Shown here piece after piece: positions 11,004 through 27,072 of a stretch of 64,000 bases of DNA; within the stretch, counting starts at the first letter, position 1, and every line of letters starts with the position of its first letter. Source of the stretch: Membranipora membranacea (Eukaryota > Bryozoa > Gymnolaemata > Cheilostomatida > Membraniporidae); NCBI GenBank assembly GCA_914767715.1, contig OU612072.1, positions 1,488,001 to 1,552,000 on the forward strand. The letters are read 5' to 3'. The position numbers were made by a program, and so were the translations under genes. The notes beneath the pieces are model-generated. The model made no database searches. It worked only from the letters and a program-made list of their open reading frames with translations, and was not told the origin of the DNA.

Positions 11004-12112
11004 CAACAGTGTGTCACTAACAGGAAGCGGGATGCTATCCAGGGGGTGCAAGTAGGGAGCTGGAAGGGGGGAGGGCATTCCAATCCTTGGCAGCCTTCAT
11101 AAAGAAGGACCGCTGATGGTGTTGAGTTTTGACATTGGGATCAGGTACTGATGACCATGTCTGCGAGAAAGATGGTGTGTCGCAGGTTGGATATGTTTGG
11201 TGATGGTATCAGAGTCTGCGTAGTGCATCTCCCATTATAGTTTCAGCCTTCTTTCTTCTTTCCTTGCATCTCTCTCCTAGCTGCTCCCATCCAAGACTGT
11301 GTACTAATCCGGTGACACTTATCTTCCTATCACTCCTTCTGATACCGCACACAAACCTTGCCGCTCTCCTATGTACAGCTTCTAGGAAAGTTTCCTGGGT
11401 TGATGCTAGTGAGTCCTAGGAGCAGCAAGCATACTCAAGCACTGGCCTGACCAGTTGTTTGTATGCCAGCGATTTGACTTCTTCGTTGGTGGTGGTCACA
11501 TTTCTTCTGATGAATCCTAATGTGTTGTTTGCCTTGGTAGCGATGGTTGGTATGTGTTTGTTCCAGCGCAATTTTGAATCCATGGTTACTCCAAGATACT
11601 TGACTTCTTCAGTCCTCGGTATTTTCATGTCATGCAGGCTGAGAGAATGTTGTGGCGGTTCAGTTTTCCTGGTGAATGATATGTGTTGGCACTTGGCAGG
11701 GTGGAATTCCATATCCCAGGTATTCTCCCATCCCTCCAGGGTATTGAGGTCGGCCTTTCGAGAAATCCATCATACTAGCCTCGGTTTGTATTCCTTGATC
11801 CCAGTTGCTTGAGATATCGGCGACGAACTCAACCAGCTGTTTGTCACAGCCTCAGTTTTTTTCGGAAGCCATGTTGATTACGGAACAGTAGGTGGTTTTC
11901 CTCAGCGTAGTTCATCAAATGACTAGTGACTATATGTTCTAGAACCTTACTAGTCACACATGTAAGGCTGATGTTTCTATAGTTGGATGGTTGATGTCTG
12001 TCTCCCTTCTTGAACACTGGGCAGATGATGGCCTTTTTCCAGTCTGAAGGTACTTCAGCCTTGTCTAGTGATAGTTGGAAGAGTGTGGCAAATGGGGATG
12101 TTTATCAGTTCT
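11004..12112 (-). pseudogene. second non-LTR retrotransposon family, internally deleted
   Basis: Read on the minus strand, the order is SDWKKAIICPVFKKGDR then YRNISLTCVTSKVLEHIV (reverse transcriptase fingers), GFRKK, then after a gap and stops EFHPAKCQHISFTRK, VKYLGVTMDSKLRWNKHI, and further down FMKAAKDWNALP, the typical end of a jockey/CR1-type ORF. The catalytic YADD block is missing, so an internal deletion removed the core. Frameshifts and stops occur throughout. It is distinct from the element at 9945-10945. Confidence 0.8.
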
Positions 12113-15100
12113 GAAAAAAAACACATTTACCTATTGTCAACAGCAGGTGCGTGAAAACTCATAGGACGTGAGGTGTTGTGTTGAGACCAAGGAGTAGACG
12201 ACGTTGAGACGTTGTAAGACAATCTTGAGACCATGTGAGGCAATCGGAGAAGTTACAGAGCACTATAGTCTTGGGACGTTGTAAGGCTGTCTTGAGACCT
12301 AATGCATAGATTCACACCACAAACAAAGGACTCTACTGGGTAATAGTAGGCCCAAAAACCTTTGACCTTTCAGACCAGGGTAAGTTTTGTAATGGATATT
12401 TTTAGACTACAGTAACAGTAATGACAAAAATCACTATGTGTATATTGATCATGTTTATGCATCATTTGAATAAATTGTAGTCAATGAAAAAAAGTCAAAG
12501 AATCTCAATTTGATTGGTTGCAAAACTCCTACTCCTTGTTTCTTACTACCACCGCACCAGGCCCAGCCCAGAGTGTTCCATACTTCCTGCACTGCACCCC
12601 ATTACAAAATTAATTGTAAAACATTTCTGTGCATAATTTAAAAGGACTAGAATTAACCAATGTCATTGGATAAATATGTAAACAAGAATTAAGCTCCACC
12701 CATAATTCAGGCAACTTCCGGTTAGTATTTTTTGATCAGAAAATAGTCAGAAAATTCAATGTAAAGTAAAGCTCTTTTTAAAATAAATCATCCCAGTCCC
12801 AGTCAGCCACAATGCTACAAGGCTTATGTTCATTCATGATTTGGATCTGAGGAGGATTTCATCTTTTTGTACGGACTTAACCTAACATATCTATTACAAC
12901 TGGTTTGTTGTTGGACTTGTTGTTGTTTTGCTTGGCACAAACAACAATGTAAACAACAAACAATGGATCATGTGATACGTACGTAGTTGGATGCCAATCG
13001 CAAGGTGGTTCAACTTAGCCCAGCTAAGATTTATATCAGTATGCAAGAAGGTTTAGATGTAAATAATAATTACCAGAGAGATAGATGTCGAGTGTGTCTG
13101 TCAGTATGTCCAGGTGAGAGTATGAATGGACCCAGCCGGCACAACTGTATCTAAACTATGTTGAAAAGATGTTTACCTTAGAGGCTGAACTACGTCTGCC
13201 TAATGTGGCAATCTGTCACGCTATTATATGTTGGAATGGTGCATTTTAGTAGATATTGTTACGATATATAAACTGCCTCTGCTACACATCTAACTAGAGG
13301 CTTGTATATATAGTAACCATGCGTTTTCTACACAGCAAATTTAGACACAAAATATCATACCTCAGTATATATTTCATTTTAATTATGATTTATTAGATTT
13401 AATATCAATTTGCATTTAGGAGGGTGTTTTACTCATAGTGATTCAGTCCACTGTGGATGTTAAGTGGTAGGCCCATTAGACCATTGGAATTCCACTGGTG
13501 TAGGGTAAGTCATTGAGTCAATCTGGTTCAACTTTATTCGCAAAGAACATTAAGTGGTGCTTAATGCAGGTAATCTAAACCCTGGCTATTTATTAACCAA
13601 TTTCAAAATACTGACATGTATTAATGTTTCAAAGTTATTGAATAATGGTTTATTTAAATAATTATATTGCACTGTTGTGTTGTCACAAGGGCTTACCAAA
13701 CGTTAGCAGCTTACCAGGGGAGATAAATGCAAGTAATGTATACAAATTCAACAGCTACGCAGTCATGAACGCATCGTTCCCATGCAGTTTAGAGACTAGA
13801 TTTGAATTTAAGAAAATGGAATACAACAGTGCAAAATAGAATTGTACACAATTTGGAGCCACACAGAGTGTTAACAAACAAATTGCAAAGCATTTTTTTC
13901 CTATATGATGCCAGTATTCTTGCAAATTACTCTCTAGTAAAGTAGCTGTAGTTACTGCGCAGTTACCGTATTGCAAAAAACTGTGTTGCTTTGTATGCAC
14001 CATTTATGCCTCTACGTGGTCATAAACGCATCATTCCCATGCGGTCTAGAGACTAGATTTGATTTTAAGAAAATGGAATAAAACAGTGCAAAATAGAATT
14101 GCACACAATTTGGAGCCACACAGAGTGTTAGCAAACAAATGGCAAAGCATTTTATCACATATGATGCCAGTATTCTTGCAAATTACTCTTGAGTAAAGTA
14201 GCTGTAGTTACTGCGCAGTTACCATATTGGAAAAAACTGTGTTGCTTTGTATGCACCATTTATGCATCTACAAGATATTGAATGTTAAACGTGTACCATG
14301 CAACACAGAAACAATCCAATTGCGACATTGGAAACATGTTGCCGCATACAATGTGCCCGCTGGGGAATGGATACCAATGGTGCGTGATAAGTGTGTAACC
14401 TTGTTAGGTCAGATAAGTGAGCTAGTGAATTGTAATGACCAGTTGACCATCTGTATGAGCTCAATATATGAAGTGGAATACCACCAGTCATGGGTTTTCC
14501 CGGCTAAGCCGATGGCATCCCAGAATGCCAGTCAGGGTTTTCTGACTATGTGTCAGCGACAGCCCAGAACGCGCCAGTCCCCAGAGCTATGCCAATGTTT
14601 TGACCCCACCTTTTCCAAGTTACAACTTAAATAGTATGCTATTGTGCTAGCTGGAGGAGATAATGACTGGAATAAATACAGTTGAGAATTAGCATACAGT
14701 AATTATGATGATGACTCAGTAGCTATCAATGCAGAAAGCCTTAGTTGAGTGTAATAATATTTTAATTACTACAGGTTGTGTGTAAAAGTATCTCAGATCA
14801 AAACAGATATAGAATATAGTATATTTATGTGCTGTTTAACCCTTCATAGATCTTAGAGACATGCTACCCTATCTCAATAACTCACAACCAAGGCATTCAG
14901 TCTCATGTGTGTGTTTCTGTACAGCCAACCAAAAGTTCAGCAAAAATGAAAAATCACATATCTACCCCTAAACAGTGCCTAAACTTTTTGGGTCTCTGGC
15001 AATGTTTGTTATCTTCTCTAACATGGATTACCTTCTAATAAACAAAAATCCAAACGGGCCATTCTCTTATCCGGCGCAACACTCCAATATTCCTGACAAT

Positions 15101-15419
15101 CCCATGACGCAGTACATGAGATTTGTTGACTGTATCATATGAATTGAGTTACTAGACTAATATATTTGTGTGAATGTAAATGGCTGTCCAGCTAATCTCA
15201 GTCTGAGCTTTAGATACTTGCCCAGTTAAGTCGTTATGATAGCTATTCAAGTTCTTACCATACTTGACTGGTAATCATTGTATTTGGTGGTGAGTCACTG
15301 TACCCAAGATCGTCATGGGTCTTGAGCGGTGTGTACAAGCAAGTTTCTCTTGCTGTCGTATCTATCTCATTCTTTTATCAGCCTATCCTATTAACAATCA
15401 GAGTTTCTTTCTCTCACAG
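12113..15419. other. intergenic stretch with a tandem duplication
   Basis: No exon supported apart from the presumed promoter and a 5' non-coding exon of the MOSPD gene, which must lie upstream of the acceptor at 15418-15419. Open frames at 13645-14634 fall in the 254-bp duplication and are not conserved between its two copies. Confidence 0.5.
13760..14273. repeat. tandem duplication, two copies of about 255 bp
   Basis: 13760-14014 and 14017-14273 are the same sequence at roughly 90% identity (shared blocks include GAGCCACACAGAGTGTTA, ATGATGCCAGTATTCTTGCA and TGTATGCACCATTTATGC). The duplication is older than the short indels that separate the copies. Confidence 0.9.
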
Positions 15420-15428
15420 ATAGGATAG

Positions 15429-18061
<2,633 letters not shown>

Positions 18062-19007
18062 CGTTGTGTCATCAGAAACTAAATAAGTGCCACTATCACT
18101 CAGGGAATCGCAAAGTACAGCATATTAATCTTACAAGGATTCACTACGAGGTCCTGACATTCAGCTGCAGGTATGTGAAGCAAACAATATATATCTATGT
18201 CGGTTTTGGATATTTTATCACTCACTTATCCCTTAAAGAAGACGTGCTTTGATGCTCGTATATAGCTTTCTGTCTCTTTTTTTGATATATCAGGTTGGCC
18301 TGTATTTCATTGTTTGATAGTTCGGAGTTTTTGAGCTTAATATTTTGTTATACAATGCTTGGAGTGTTTTGCATTGTGTACACTGCCATGGGTCTTTTTA
18401 TGGTCACAATTTTGCTTCAAGCAGTCAGTGTGCATTTGATCATTTCTTAAGTCTTGAGTATTCGCTATCATCTCAGTCATAGCATAGACATGCAGAGCTA
18501 AGTCACAGAAAATTAAGACTTGGATTATTTTGATGGTGCTAAAAACTATGGTATAGTCCTGCAAATAGGATTCTAACTTTTATACATAATTTAGGCTTTT
18601 ATTTTTTTCCCTGTTGCTCAAGGTTCATAAAAATATTTACAAAATAATACAAAATGGGTTATGCAAGATAAACTTTGTTGATGTGAAGAAAACTTTGATA
18701 AGAAAATAAGTTTGATGTGACAGGATTTTACGTAATGGACATGGCAGTATACAGGCAAGCTTTGAGGAATCAGCTACTCACACAAAAGTTAGTCATAGAT
18801 TAGCCTTCACTGTGTTCAGTTCAAATAATATCTGACCAACTCAGAATAATACATGTTAACCAGTCAGAAAACCATCAATCCCAACTAAAAAATAATATAT
18901 GTAAACAAGTCAAAAAACCCACAACAGTCCTAAAAAAACATGATTCTGAATGAATGAATATATTGAAGTGTAACAGGTTGTCCCGTCCTCGTATTCAGCT
19001 TCTGTTT

Positions 19008-19086
19008 CTATAGATATCTTAGATCAGCCCCGTGTACTTTGACCAGAGACTATAGATATCTTTGATCAGCCCCGTGTACTTTGACC
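19008..19086. repeat. 42-bp tandem duplication
   Basis: Two adjacent copies of a 42-bp unit containing GATCAGCCCCGTGTACTTTG, preceded by CTATAGATATCTT. It lies between the MOSPD and Rab genes, in what could be the 3' UTR of either. Confidence 0.85.
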
Positions 19087-19444
19087 CTGTGTAGTTTCAT
19101 TCAGCTCTGTATTTGGATAGTTTTTGCATGGTCGGTCGTATTAGCAGAGTATAATATGTCTAATACTTCCCAGTTGACTGGGGGGAGACAACTTGTGTTC
19201 TGTTTTCTAAATTTGTACTCCCCTGCATTCCGATCTTTCACTTATAAATATACCTTCCTGTTATTTATATAATAGAAAATCTTAGCTTTGGTTATCAGAT
19301 CTTAGTAACTGGTTAAGTCTATGTAAAAGATACATGTGAGTCTGGATTTCAGACTGAGGTCATCCTGTGTGGTTGAATTTTTAGATTTGGCTAATAGAAC
19401 AACCGATTGGGTCTGTTTGCACATAGATTCGTGTAATCTGATCA

Positions 19445-22400
19445 TCATGATGAGCAGCATGGACGCTTCTTTTTCTTCTTTTTGATGTCTGAGTGTGGGA
19501 GAGTTGTCAGCTGAAATGAGTGCTCTAGTGTTGGGTCAGGGGGAGGTAACATCTGCTGCTTCTTCCAGACAGCTACAAAATAGTTAGAATGTATATCACT
19601 ATATTTCCATGACGTGACGTCGGTTTTAGGCCCAATCGATACAAGGGATTAGCATTAAGGTTATCTTGTGAATGCAGTTGTACTCATTTCTTCATTTGAA
19701 GGCAGGAACCATTTTGATTTGCAATGAATGTGTAAGGTGACATATATGAATCGATAGCGGGCATGGAATTAGATTCAAAGCTGCATTTCTCTTCTCATGT
19801 TTTTTCATCATGCAGATTGTTAGTATTCATCATTCGACATGGGAGTGGACCACCCATTTGAAGCATGGAACCATAGTGTATGTGAGAGTTTTCTTAAAAT
19901 TCGGCAAAAATATTTCAATTCCGTGTAGCTCAATTATGTCAGTGATTTTTTGTGTGTTTATCTTTTTCTGCCAACTAATTGTTTACTAAAAATTAAATTT
20001 ACGTAAATTCATCGAAGTCACTATGTAATCACGCTGATAAGGTGATTTTGAAATAATGGACTTTTTTGATTCTATAATTTCACTGTAGTCCCAAATTGAC
20101 ACGGTCTGTAAAGATTTGTCTGGAAAGGTCAGCAGTAAAGCATTGGGTATATTTGAGTTTCCAAATCAAAAAACGACGGCGGCGCAAACCATCTCTAAGG
20201 CTGACATCTTCCTAAAATTTCATGGCCTTACAATGAAAAAGGGAAAGGTTTGTCTCACTGGAACAAAGGCTTCCCTTGTTACATATGTAGGCTCCAATAA
20301 TTATGCCTCAAGTGCTGTGAATTTTGTCAAAACAGTATGGATAGTTGACTTTCTGGTTCTCTTCAAAGTGTTAGCCCAGATAAGGGGGTACCTGCATATG
20401 GTGGTATATGAACTGTTATTTACCAACAAACTATCCTCTTATTCTCAAGACTAACTGCATATCAGACATGCTTTGGTGCCGTCTCTTATGGTTTGATGTT
20501 ATGTGATCTAAAATTTTGGCTAAACGTCCAGTCAGCAACATTGATCTTGACTGGCTGTAGTAGTTTTCGTTATTGTTTACAAATTCTGTAAACCAAAGAA
20601 TGCTGATGTTTCCCTGATTGTGATGATTAAATATTTGAATATCTGCTTTTTAATGTTTTACACCAGTGAAGGTGGGCTGCTCATATTTTAATTGTGTGGC
20701 TAGTCTAAAAAAATGAGCTTGAATTTTGGTAAGCATGTGGCTTCATAATCTTAGATTAGGGTTTTGAGCCTGTTGAGATGTTATCTCGTGGATACTTACC
20801 CTCCACTAGAGTGGAGAAAGCCTCCTCTACATTCACTTTGTCTTGTGCTGAAGCTTCCATAAATATCATGTCGTGTTTGGCTGTAAAAAACAGGAGCAAA
20901 AACGCTGGTTTAATAGAGAGGATAACTTTTGATTTAGCGATGATACCACACTGTGATATTACAATGATACTGTCGTACCACATACTGTTATACCACATAC
21001 TGTGATAATGCAATTCCCCTGAATGATGAGTTCTGTGTTATACAACTAAGAAATTCTTAGAGTTGCCCTGACTCAGACGGTTTTCACCGATTCGCACTGT
21101 AATCTACACCAAGGTGGATTATGCTGCGTTGAGTTGTGTTATCTTATAGTCACTGTGCTGACACATCACTGGTTAGGATTGACTCATAGTTAGTGTAAGC
21201 TCTCCAGTCATAATCTTTGTTGCATTGTCATACTACTACTTTCAACTTCACTTCCAGAGAATTACAGAATCATGACTATTTTGAATGATCTTAGCTTGTT
21301 TGGTATAATATATATGTCTGCAGTGTGTTGATACATTTCTCATCTCACATGGCCGGCCATTTTGTTAAACAGGATTGACTGATCAGGTTGTCTAAAGTGG
21401 AACAACTCCACTGTAAGCATATAGCCAATAGGGCGAGTTAAAACATTCCCACAATGCAGTTTCAACCTGAATTTTGATCTCAAATAATGATCTCACTGGG
21501 AATTCCAGAAAAGTGCATTGTGGGATACCCATTGTCATACCCCACATAAGATACACCATGTATGTTACATACCTGCTAGCTGTTCTCCCTCGAGTATTGT
21601 GACACTTCTGACATGTCGCAGGTCAGATTTATGACCTATCAGCATGACTACTGGGTTGTGTAGATCACTACTCTTCTCGTGGACCTCCTTCAGCCACCGC
21701 TCCGATACATCCTGGAACGATGTGTGCTTTGTGATGTCATACAGTATCATGATGGCCACAGCTCGGCTGTAGTAGCTGAAATATCAATATTAAATATTAT
21801 CATTTTTGATTGGCCCTTGTCACAACAAGTCATCAGGTGACGGAATCTGCAGACACAACAACTTGTAATGTTTGATATTTTGGTTGCACTTTACTACCTG
21901 TTTTTTTTGCAAAGCAGGGCTAAGTGAGGGAAGCCTAAACATATAGAGTGAGGCGGGAGTTTTTCGGTTGTTGGCAATTTATTATAGAATAATCCTGTCA
22001 AAGCAAGGATGTTCACATTATATCAGTATGGATTTGCCAACCATAAGTCACAAATTTAGGTAAAAAATGTCTGTCATTATTGGTTTTTCGTTTATTGTTG
22101 TCCAGTGGGCTGGTCAAGTATGAATTTACATCCAGATACCCAGATATGCACTTACAGATGGGCGAGTACTCTGAACCTCTCCTGTCCGGCCGTATCCCAG
22201 ACTTGTAGTTTGATTTTCTTGCCCTTATGTTGGACGTCCCGACAGGCGAAGTCTATACCTATAGTAGTACGGCTCTCATGTGTAAACTGGTCCCAGGCGT
22301 ACCTCGTCAGGAAGTTTGTCTTACCCACTCCCGAATCTCCGATCAGAACAACTGTGAATAAAATAAGACATCATTGGTTTAAGTATCATTATATGGTATC

Positions 22401-23729
22401 CCCTGGCTAGCTAATTCTAATTGGGGAGGGTCTATTGATTTGCTTTGATTGCAATAGTGTAGGAGATTTGGTTTGTGAAATTCCTGCGCTTGAGGTCATG
22501 ATATTATTTAATGTTTAGATATAATTGCTTCCCCCTCCTACACATGCAGGTTTATCAAGGAGTAACAGTTACTCCTTGGTCGGTGGTCCCTATATTCATG
22601 ATTGTACTTTTCTCTTGACTACCTGGCCAGCCATCCACAAGCTCTCTACATGATTATCCTGAACCAGGGAAAGTTTCGGTAATTGAATTACGAAGGAACG
22701 AGGAATTACGGAGCTACAGTTATTTTAGCTGTACGATTAATCATTGCATTATTGATTGTAGTTAGACTTTGTAAGGACTTCCCTCTTACTAGAACACCAT
22801 CAGTTAGCCTGTAATGGACTGAGTACTGATCTAATGACAATCCCCTCGTTGTTTTGATTGATGTGATTAAAGGGAAAGTTAGTAGATAAGTTTAACCAAA
22901 AAACCAGCGAAACAAAACAGTCCCAGACCAATAATGGCCTTCTGATGTACTACCTAGTGATTGCCAATGTCTTCTCATCTCAAATTGAAGCCTCAATGAA
23001 ACCCTACAGTATGGCAGCATGGAGTACGAAGCGCTGCCAATATTTTCCTGCATAAACATATTTTCCCTACAGGTTCGCCGTCAACAAGGCATGGCATTTA
23101 ATATATACTGCGATGGTTTCAATCAGGATGAACTTACGTCAGGAGCTGTAATACTTGAGAATATGTACCAGCACAATTAATAGCAGGGGTAGGAATTTAG
23201 CTCAGTAAACATCGCTGCTCTCCTTCATAAGAATGAGGGCATTGTACTAAGTGGCATTTACTAATCAAAATATGAATCAATAAACACCTGAGTGCTGACC
23301 TAGACCTAGACTGAATACTGCCTGCATTGTGTAATATTATAACAATATAAACTGCTTATTAATATGTACAGGAATGTGTATAGATGTCCCAGGCTATGTA
23401 ATTAAGTGGCAGTAAACTCACTCCCCCGTGTAGGTGAAAATTGACCATGTTAAACCTACACACCAGATGTCTTGACTAAATCACATCAAACTGAATGTGA
23501 TTCAAAGGGATCAATTTTATTGACACATTTTTATTAGCTGTCTCGTGTTTGTTTCTTTTGACAGGTGAAGTATAATTTAGTGCATTGCACCTGTGATCCA
23601 CTACGATAGGTGGCGCATCTAAACTCTTATAGAGATTGAGTTGTATGCACATTACTTACTTTTCCAAACGAGATCATAGCTTTTGTTCATATAAGCCACG
23701 GTGCTCTTTCCATTTCCTGACGAAGTCAT
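19445..23729 (-). CDS. Rab-family small GTPase, 225 aa
   Basis: Coding exons on the minus strand are 23660-23729, 22156-22351, 21573-21775, 20800-20880 and 19445-19572; they sum to 678 nt with consistent phases 1,2,1,1. Motifs in order: P-loop GDSGVGKT, switch I with [12 protein letters not shown], switch [13 protein letters not shown]4 as GHKSD (H replaces the usual N of NKxD, as also seen in Rab39/42), G5 [14 protein letters not shown]. The last exon, which has no long open frame of its own, gives a proline-rich stretch, a polylysine run and the end [12 protein letters not shown]: a hypervariable tail with a CC prenylation motif. The protein should cycle on a membrane compartment as a vesicle-traffic switch. 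RWLKEVHE and KHTSFQDV recall Rab11/Rab19-like members, but I do not assign a subfamily. The 1.3-kb first intron separates a short N-terminal exon ([10 protein letters not shown]...) from the GTPase core. Confidence 0.93.
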
Positions 23730-25044
23730 AGTCTTCTCGACTTCGGCCTTTACTTGTGATGTCCCTAATCCACGTTAGGTTTATGAATTCTCCACCAGTT
23801 TCCCTCACATGCCTAATAGTCAGGCTCAGTGTACACACACACCCTGAGAGTTAGATGTAGCACAGTGTAAACACACCCTCTAGTTAGAGTAACTAATCTT
23901 ATCCTTCACCTTTCTCTGACCTTGTATGACCTTCACTGATGCCAGACTTGAGGTTTGTCCCTATACCAGAACACCTGTAATATTGATAACTACCTGTGAT
24001 TTGAGGAATAAAACAAGATGTCCAAACACAGAGCAGTGCGCCAGCTGGCTCCAGAGTCGTTCTGTCCTCTAACTCCCTGGTCTGTCTTGGCTTCTTACAC
24101 CGCAGAAATATGTAATAGATCACCAAACAAGACAGGTGGGGGGGGACGTTCCGCTTACTTCTTATTCGGATAGCCTGCTTCAGTCATAGGTGGATACATT
24201 TTTTGTGGTCTGAATCATTCACAGAGGTCTGGCCTTTATACTCTACCACTGCTGTCAACTGAATATGGAACCTTGGGTGAAGTATCTAGTTATACTGCCT
24301 ACTTACCAAACACGTGGTGAGGGATGTCTAAACTACAGGTTTGCCTTCCTTGTAACAGAGATAAATGGAGAGAAGAAAGACTCGAGTAGAGGAGCCTGTG
24401 CTGGCTGAAGATAGTCATGCGACAAGCTGCTTCACGTCTTATATATTACTCCAGTCAAAGGTCACGCTATTCAAGTGTCCAGGACCCTGACCAGTTTGAA
24501 TATAGTGTCTTCTCGTTCACAGCAGTAGAGAAAATGACTCTGACTTTGACTACATTGATGATGAGCTGTGCGCCTTATGCCGACCTGAGTAATAGTCTGC
24601 AGTAAGCCTTAGCATTAGGTACCATATTTTAGTAATTAGTAAGGGCGTATATGCGTGCCATTCAATAAAAATACAAGGAATGGCCTATGGGCACTTAATC
24701 ATCAAATTTTCTTTATTATGATTAATGTGAGAAGTTTCTCATATTATGTTTCGTTATAGGGGACTCCCTGCGGAGTTTAATTTTATCTAGTGCTGCACCA
24801 ATATTGACAATTACTAGCATTTCATTGTTTTATATAGCCTTATTTCAGCAGCTCCACTTTTGTTTTTTTCTGCTGAGCTGCTGACATAATAAGGCAATGT
24901 TGGATCACATCAAATTTCTTTTAGTTTGCTGGTCAAATTGGCCATACCAGTGATCTGTTGGAAAGATATGGAAAGAAATCAATGGTAAATGAAATCGAGA
25001 AGAAATATGAACTCATTGCCGTTGCTACAATTGCACTTGACATC
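23730..25044. other. intergenic, upstream of the Rab gene
   Basis: No exon supported. It presumably holds the Rab promoter and 5' UTR. The short open frames at 23899-24126 and 24417-24605 lack splice signals, domains or biased composition. Confidence 0.5.
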
Positions 25045-25052
25045 ATCTATAT

Positions 25053-26037
25053 CAGCTGTGGGCAACCTGCGGCCTTTTTGCCGGTGCGGCCTAATGAGTA
25101 ATCTTTTGCGGCCTTATTGCGGCCTTTTGTCTAAAAAAGGATTACTCATTCATTTGTTTTCCTGATGTGGATGTCAAAGCATGCATAGCAGGCTTTGTCA
25201 TAACGCCACTTTTGAAAAAAAAGAAGAAAAAAGTGGGTGACGAGACTAATGCATACCCCTCTGTAAGCACAATCCTTAGTTTGAGTTTCATAATATTTGC
25301 CATTCTGCATCATGCATGTAGTTAGGCTACATACATGTTAACGATCAAGGGAATTCCCAAGCCATACTTTACAAAACATCATAACAGTACTAGTGTAGAC
25401 TACATTTAATAAGAGCTTCAATTTGCAAAAACTAAACCCAAAACAGTGAAAACAAAAATTTCCTTTTGTAACTTTTGGATGTGTAGTCATCTTACAAGTG
25501 CTCAAGAATGTTAGACAGGCATATATGAAAAATTTCCCCTTGCCCTTTGCTCAACCACTTGTAACTAAGATTAATTGTAAATTTAACTTAATTTCATGAA
25601 ACTTCAGACGATTAGATAAATATTTAATTATTTAGTTTTAGCTTTTGCAGTCAGCTTTGTAACAAAAAGTTGTCATGTTACAAGTGCTCCGGAATTTTAT
25701 CCGAAATGTTACAGAGTTCCTTCATTCGACAAGCCTAGTTGAAATTTTCCCCTTGTCCTTTGCTCAAACACATGAAAGATTATAATTGTAGCTTAATGTC
25801 ACAAAACTTCAGAAGAATAGATAAATATTAGTATTTTGTTTGAGCTCATGAGAGTCAATGTTTTTCGCAACATACTGCAGTTTTACATTAACACATATTC
25901 TGATTTAGTTTGTACAAAATATGCAGAGCCAAAATATACCTCACATTCCAAATTTATGTTTGAAATATTTGTTGAGGCCTTTTGAGCTGAGTCTGTGTAA
26001 AATGTGGCCCTTTTCAAAAAAAGGTTGCCCACCTATG
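25053..26037. mobile_element. hAT-type non-autonomous transposon (MITE), 985 bp
   Basis: The left end CAGCTGTGGGCAACC and the right end GGTTGCCCACCTATG are inverted complements at 12 of 15 positions. The element is flanked by a perfect 8-bp duplication, ATCTATAT, at 25045-25052 and 26038-26045. An 8-bp duplication with a CA..GTGGGCAACC terminus is typical of the hAT superfamily (SPIN/Charlie-like ends). Next to the left terminus is a run of CGGCC / GCGGCCTT repeats, also usual in such elements. The interior encodes no transposase and contains two diverged copies of one segment (about 25490-25590 and 25670-25800, sharing TTTCCCCTTG-CCTTTGCTCAA). It is inserted between genes. Confidence 0.9.
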
Positions 26038-26045
26038 ATCTATAT

Positions 26046-27034
26046 TATCAAAAGTACATTCCTCAATTTTCATTGTCCAAGCTCTATTTGTCCTCGTGAA
26101 GTCCGCTTGATGTAGTTTTCCTGCTTCTATTGAGTAATGTGACATCACAAGCTTAATTGTTACAATGGCTGAATAGATTTATGAGTCATGCTTAGCAAAG
26201 TTTATTTTGGCTGCCACTGTTTTACCTGTTCAAACAAAACACTTTTGTCTGCTGCAAATTTCCTCAGTACAAAAGCAATGCGGCTACATTTCCATCATCA
26301 ATGGTCATAAGACTTTTGGTGCAAAGATATGACAAGATTTTGATGATGTGGACTGTGTAAGGATACCAGCTCACCTCCCCTGTCTGTGTCACCAGCGCAA
26401 AGTATTGCAATCACTGATATATATATATATATATTTATATCAATGATCACAATAGTCAGTTTTTAACATCAGTCAATGAGAGGTCACCTAGTCAGGCGAT
26501 GCTTCTATTGCCAAACTATGCTATTTTATTCAACTGAATCACTAAGTGACATATCCTATTCAAACTAAATATTATACATATTTAGGAGTTTTTCACAATG
26601 ACCACCAGCTTTGAATATGTGCCTGCATGCCATCTTTGCATATTTTATGCAATTCTTATCGTTGTAAAAGTGAGAGAAATTTGATAGATAATACTTCTTG
26701 TTATCATGATTTAAAAAGTCTAATCTTGGCCCTGTGGTCAAGTGGAAGACTGGAAGTTAAAATTAGCATATATTATTATTACAGAGCTATGACTCATACA
26801 GATGTTGTAACCATGGCCCTCTGGGTGATACAGATAAACTCATAGCTAAGTGGTGATGACACATCCTCTGTCTGTTGTCAAGGTGAAGATATTGCTTCAT
26901 ATACAAATTAGGGGTCATTAGGTTCACTACAAATTAATTAAAAACTAAGAAGAGGGTAACTCCGCCTAGTCTCCACTATTACTTAATATTATCAGCAGAT
27001 ACAGATATAACATTAATCTGCAGTCCTAAATCTT
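26046..27034. other. intergenic stretch, nothing recognised
   Basis: AT-rich, with a short (TA)n run near 26418-26438. No exon, RNA gene or transposon end could be supported. Confidence 0.5.
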
Positions 27035-27042
27035 GCACTGGA

Positions 27043-27072
27043 CATAGACTTAGTATTAGTATTAAGTCTATG
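27043..27072. mobile_element. 30-bp P-like element remnant: two terminal repeats only
   Basis: The sequence is CATAGACTTA, ten bases, TAAGTCTATG: the two ends of the P-like family placed end to end. Eight-base flanks GCACTGGA (27035-27042) and GCACAGGA (27073-27080) agree at 7 of 8 positions and look like its target duplication. It lies only 138 bp from the full P-like element. Confidence 0.75.

Noticed and set aside
14227-14634. 135-aa plus-strand open frame
   Set aside because: It begins in the tandem duplication and the sister copy has the frame broken; no domain or signal.
20116-20454. 112-aa plus-strand open frame between MOSPD and the Rab exons
   Set aside because: It lies inside a Rab intron, lacks splice sites or a recognisable domain, and its composition resembles the surrounding AT-rich sequence.
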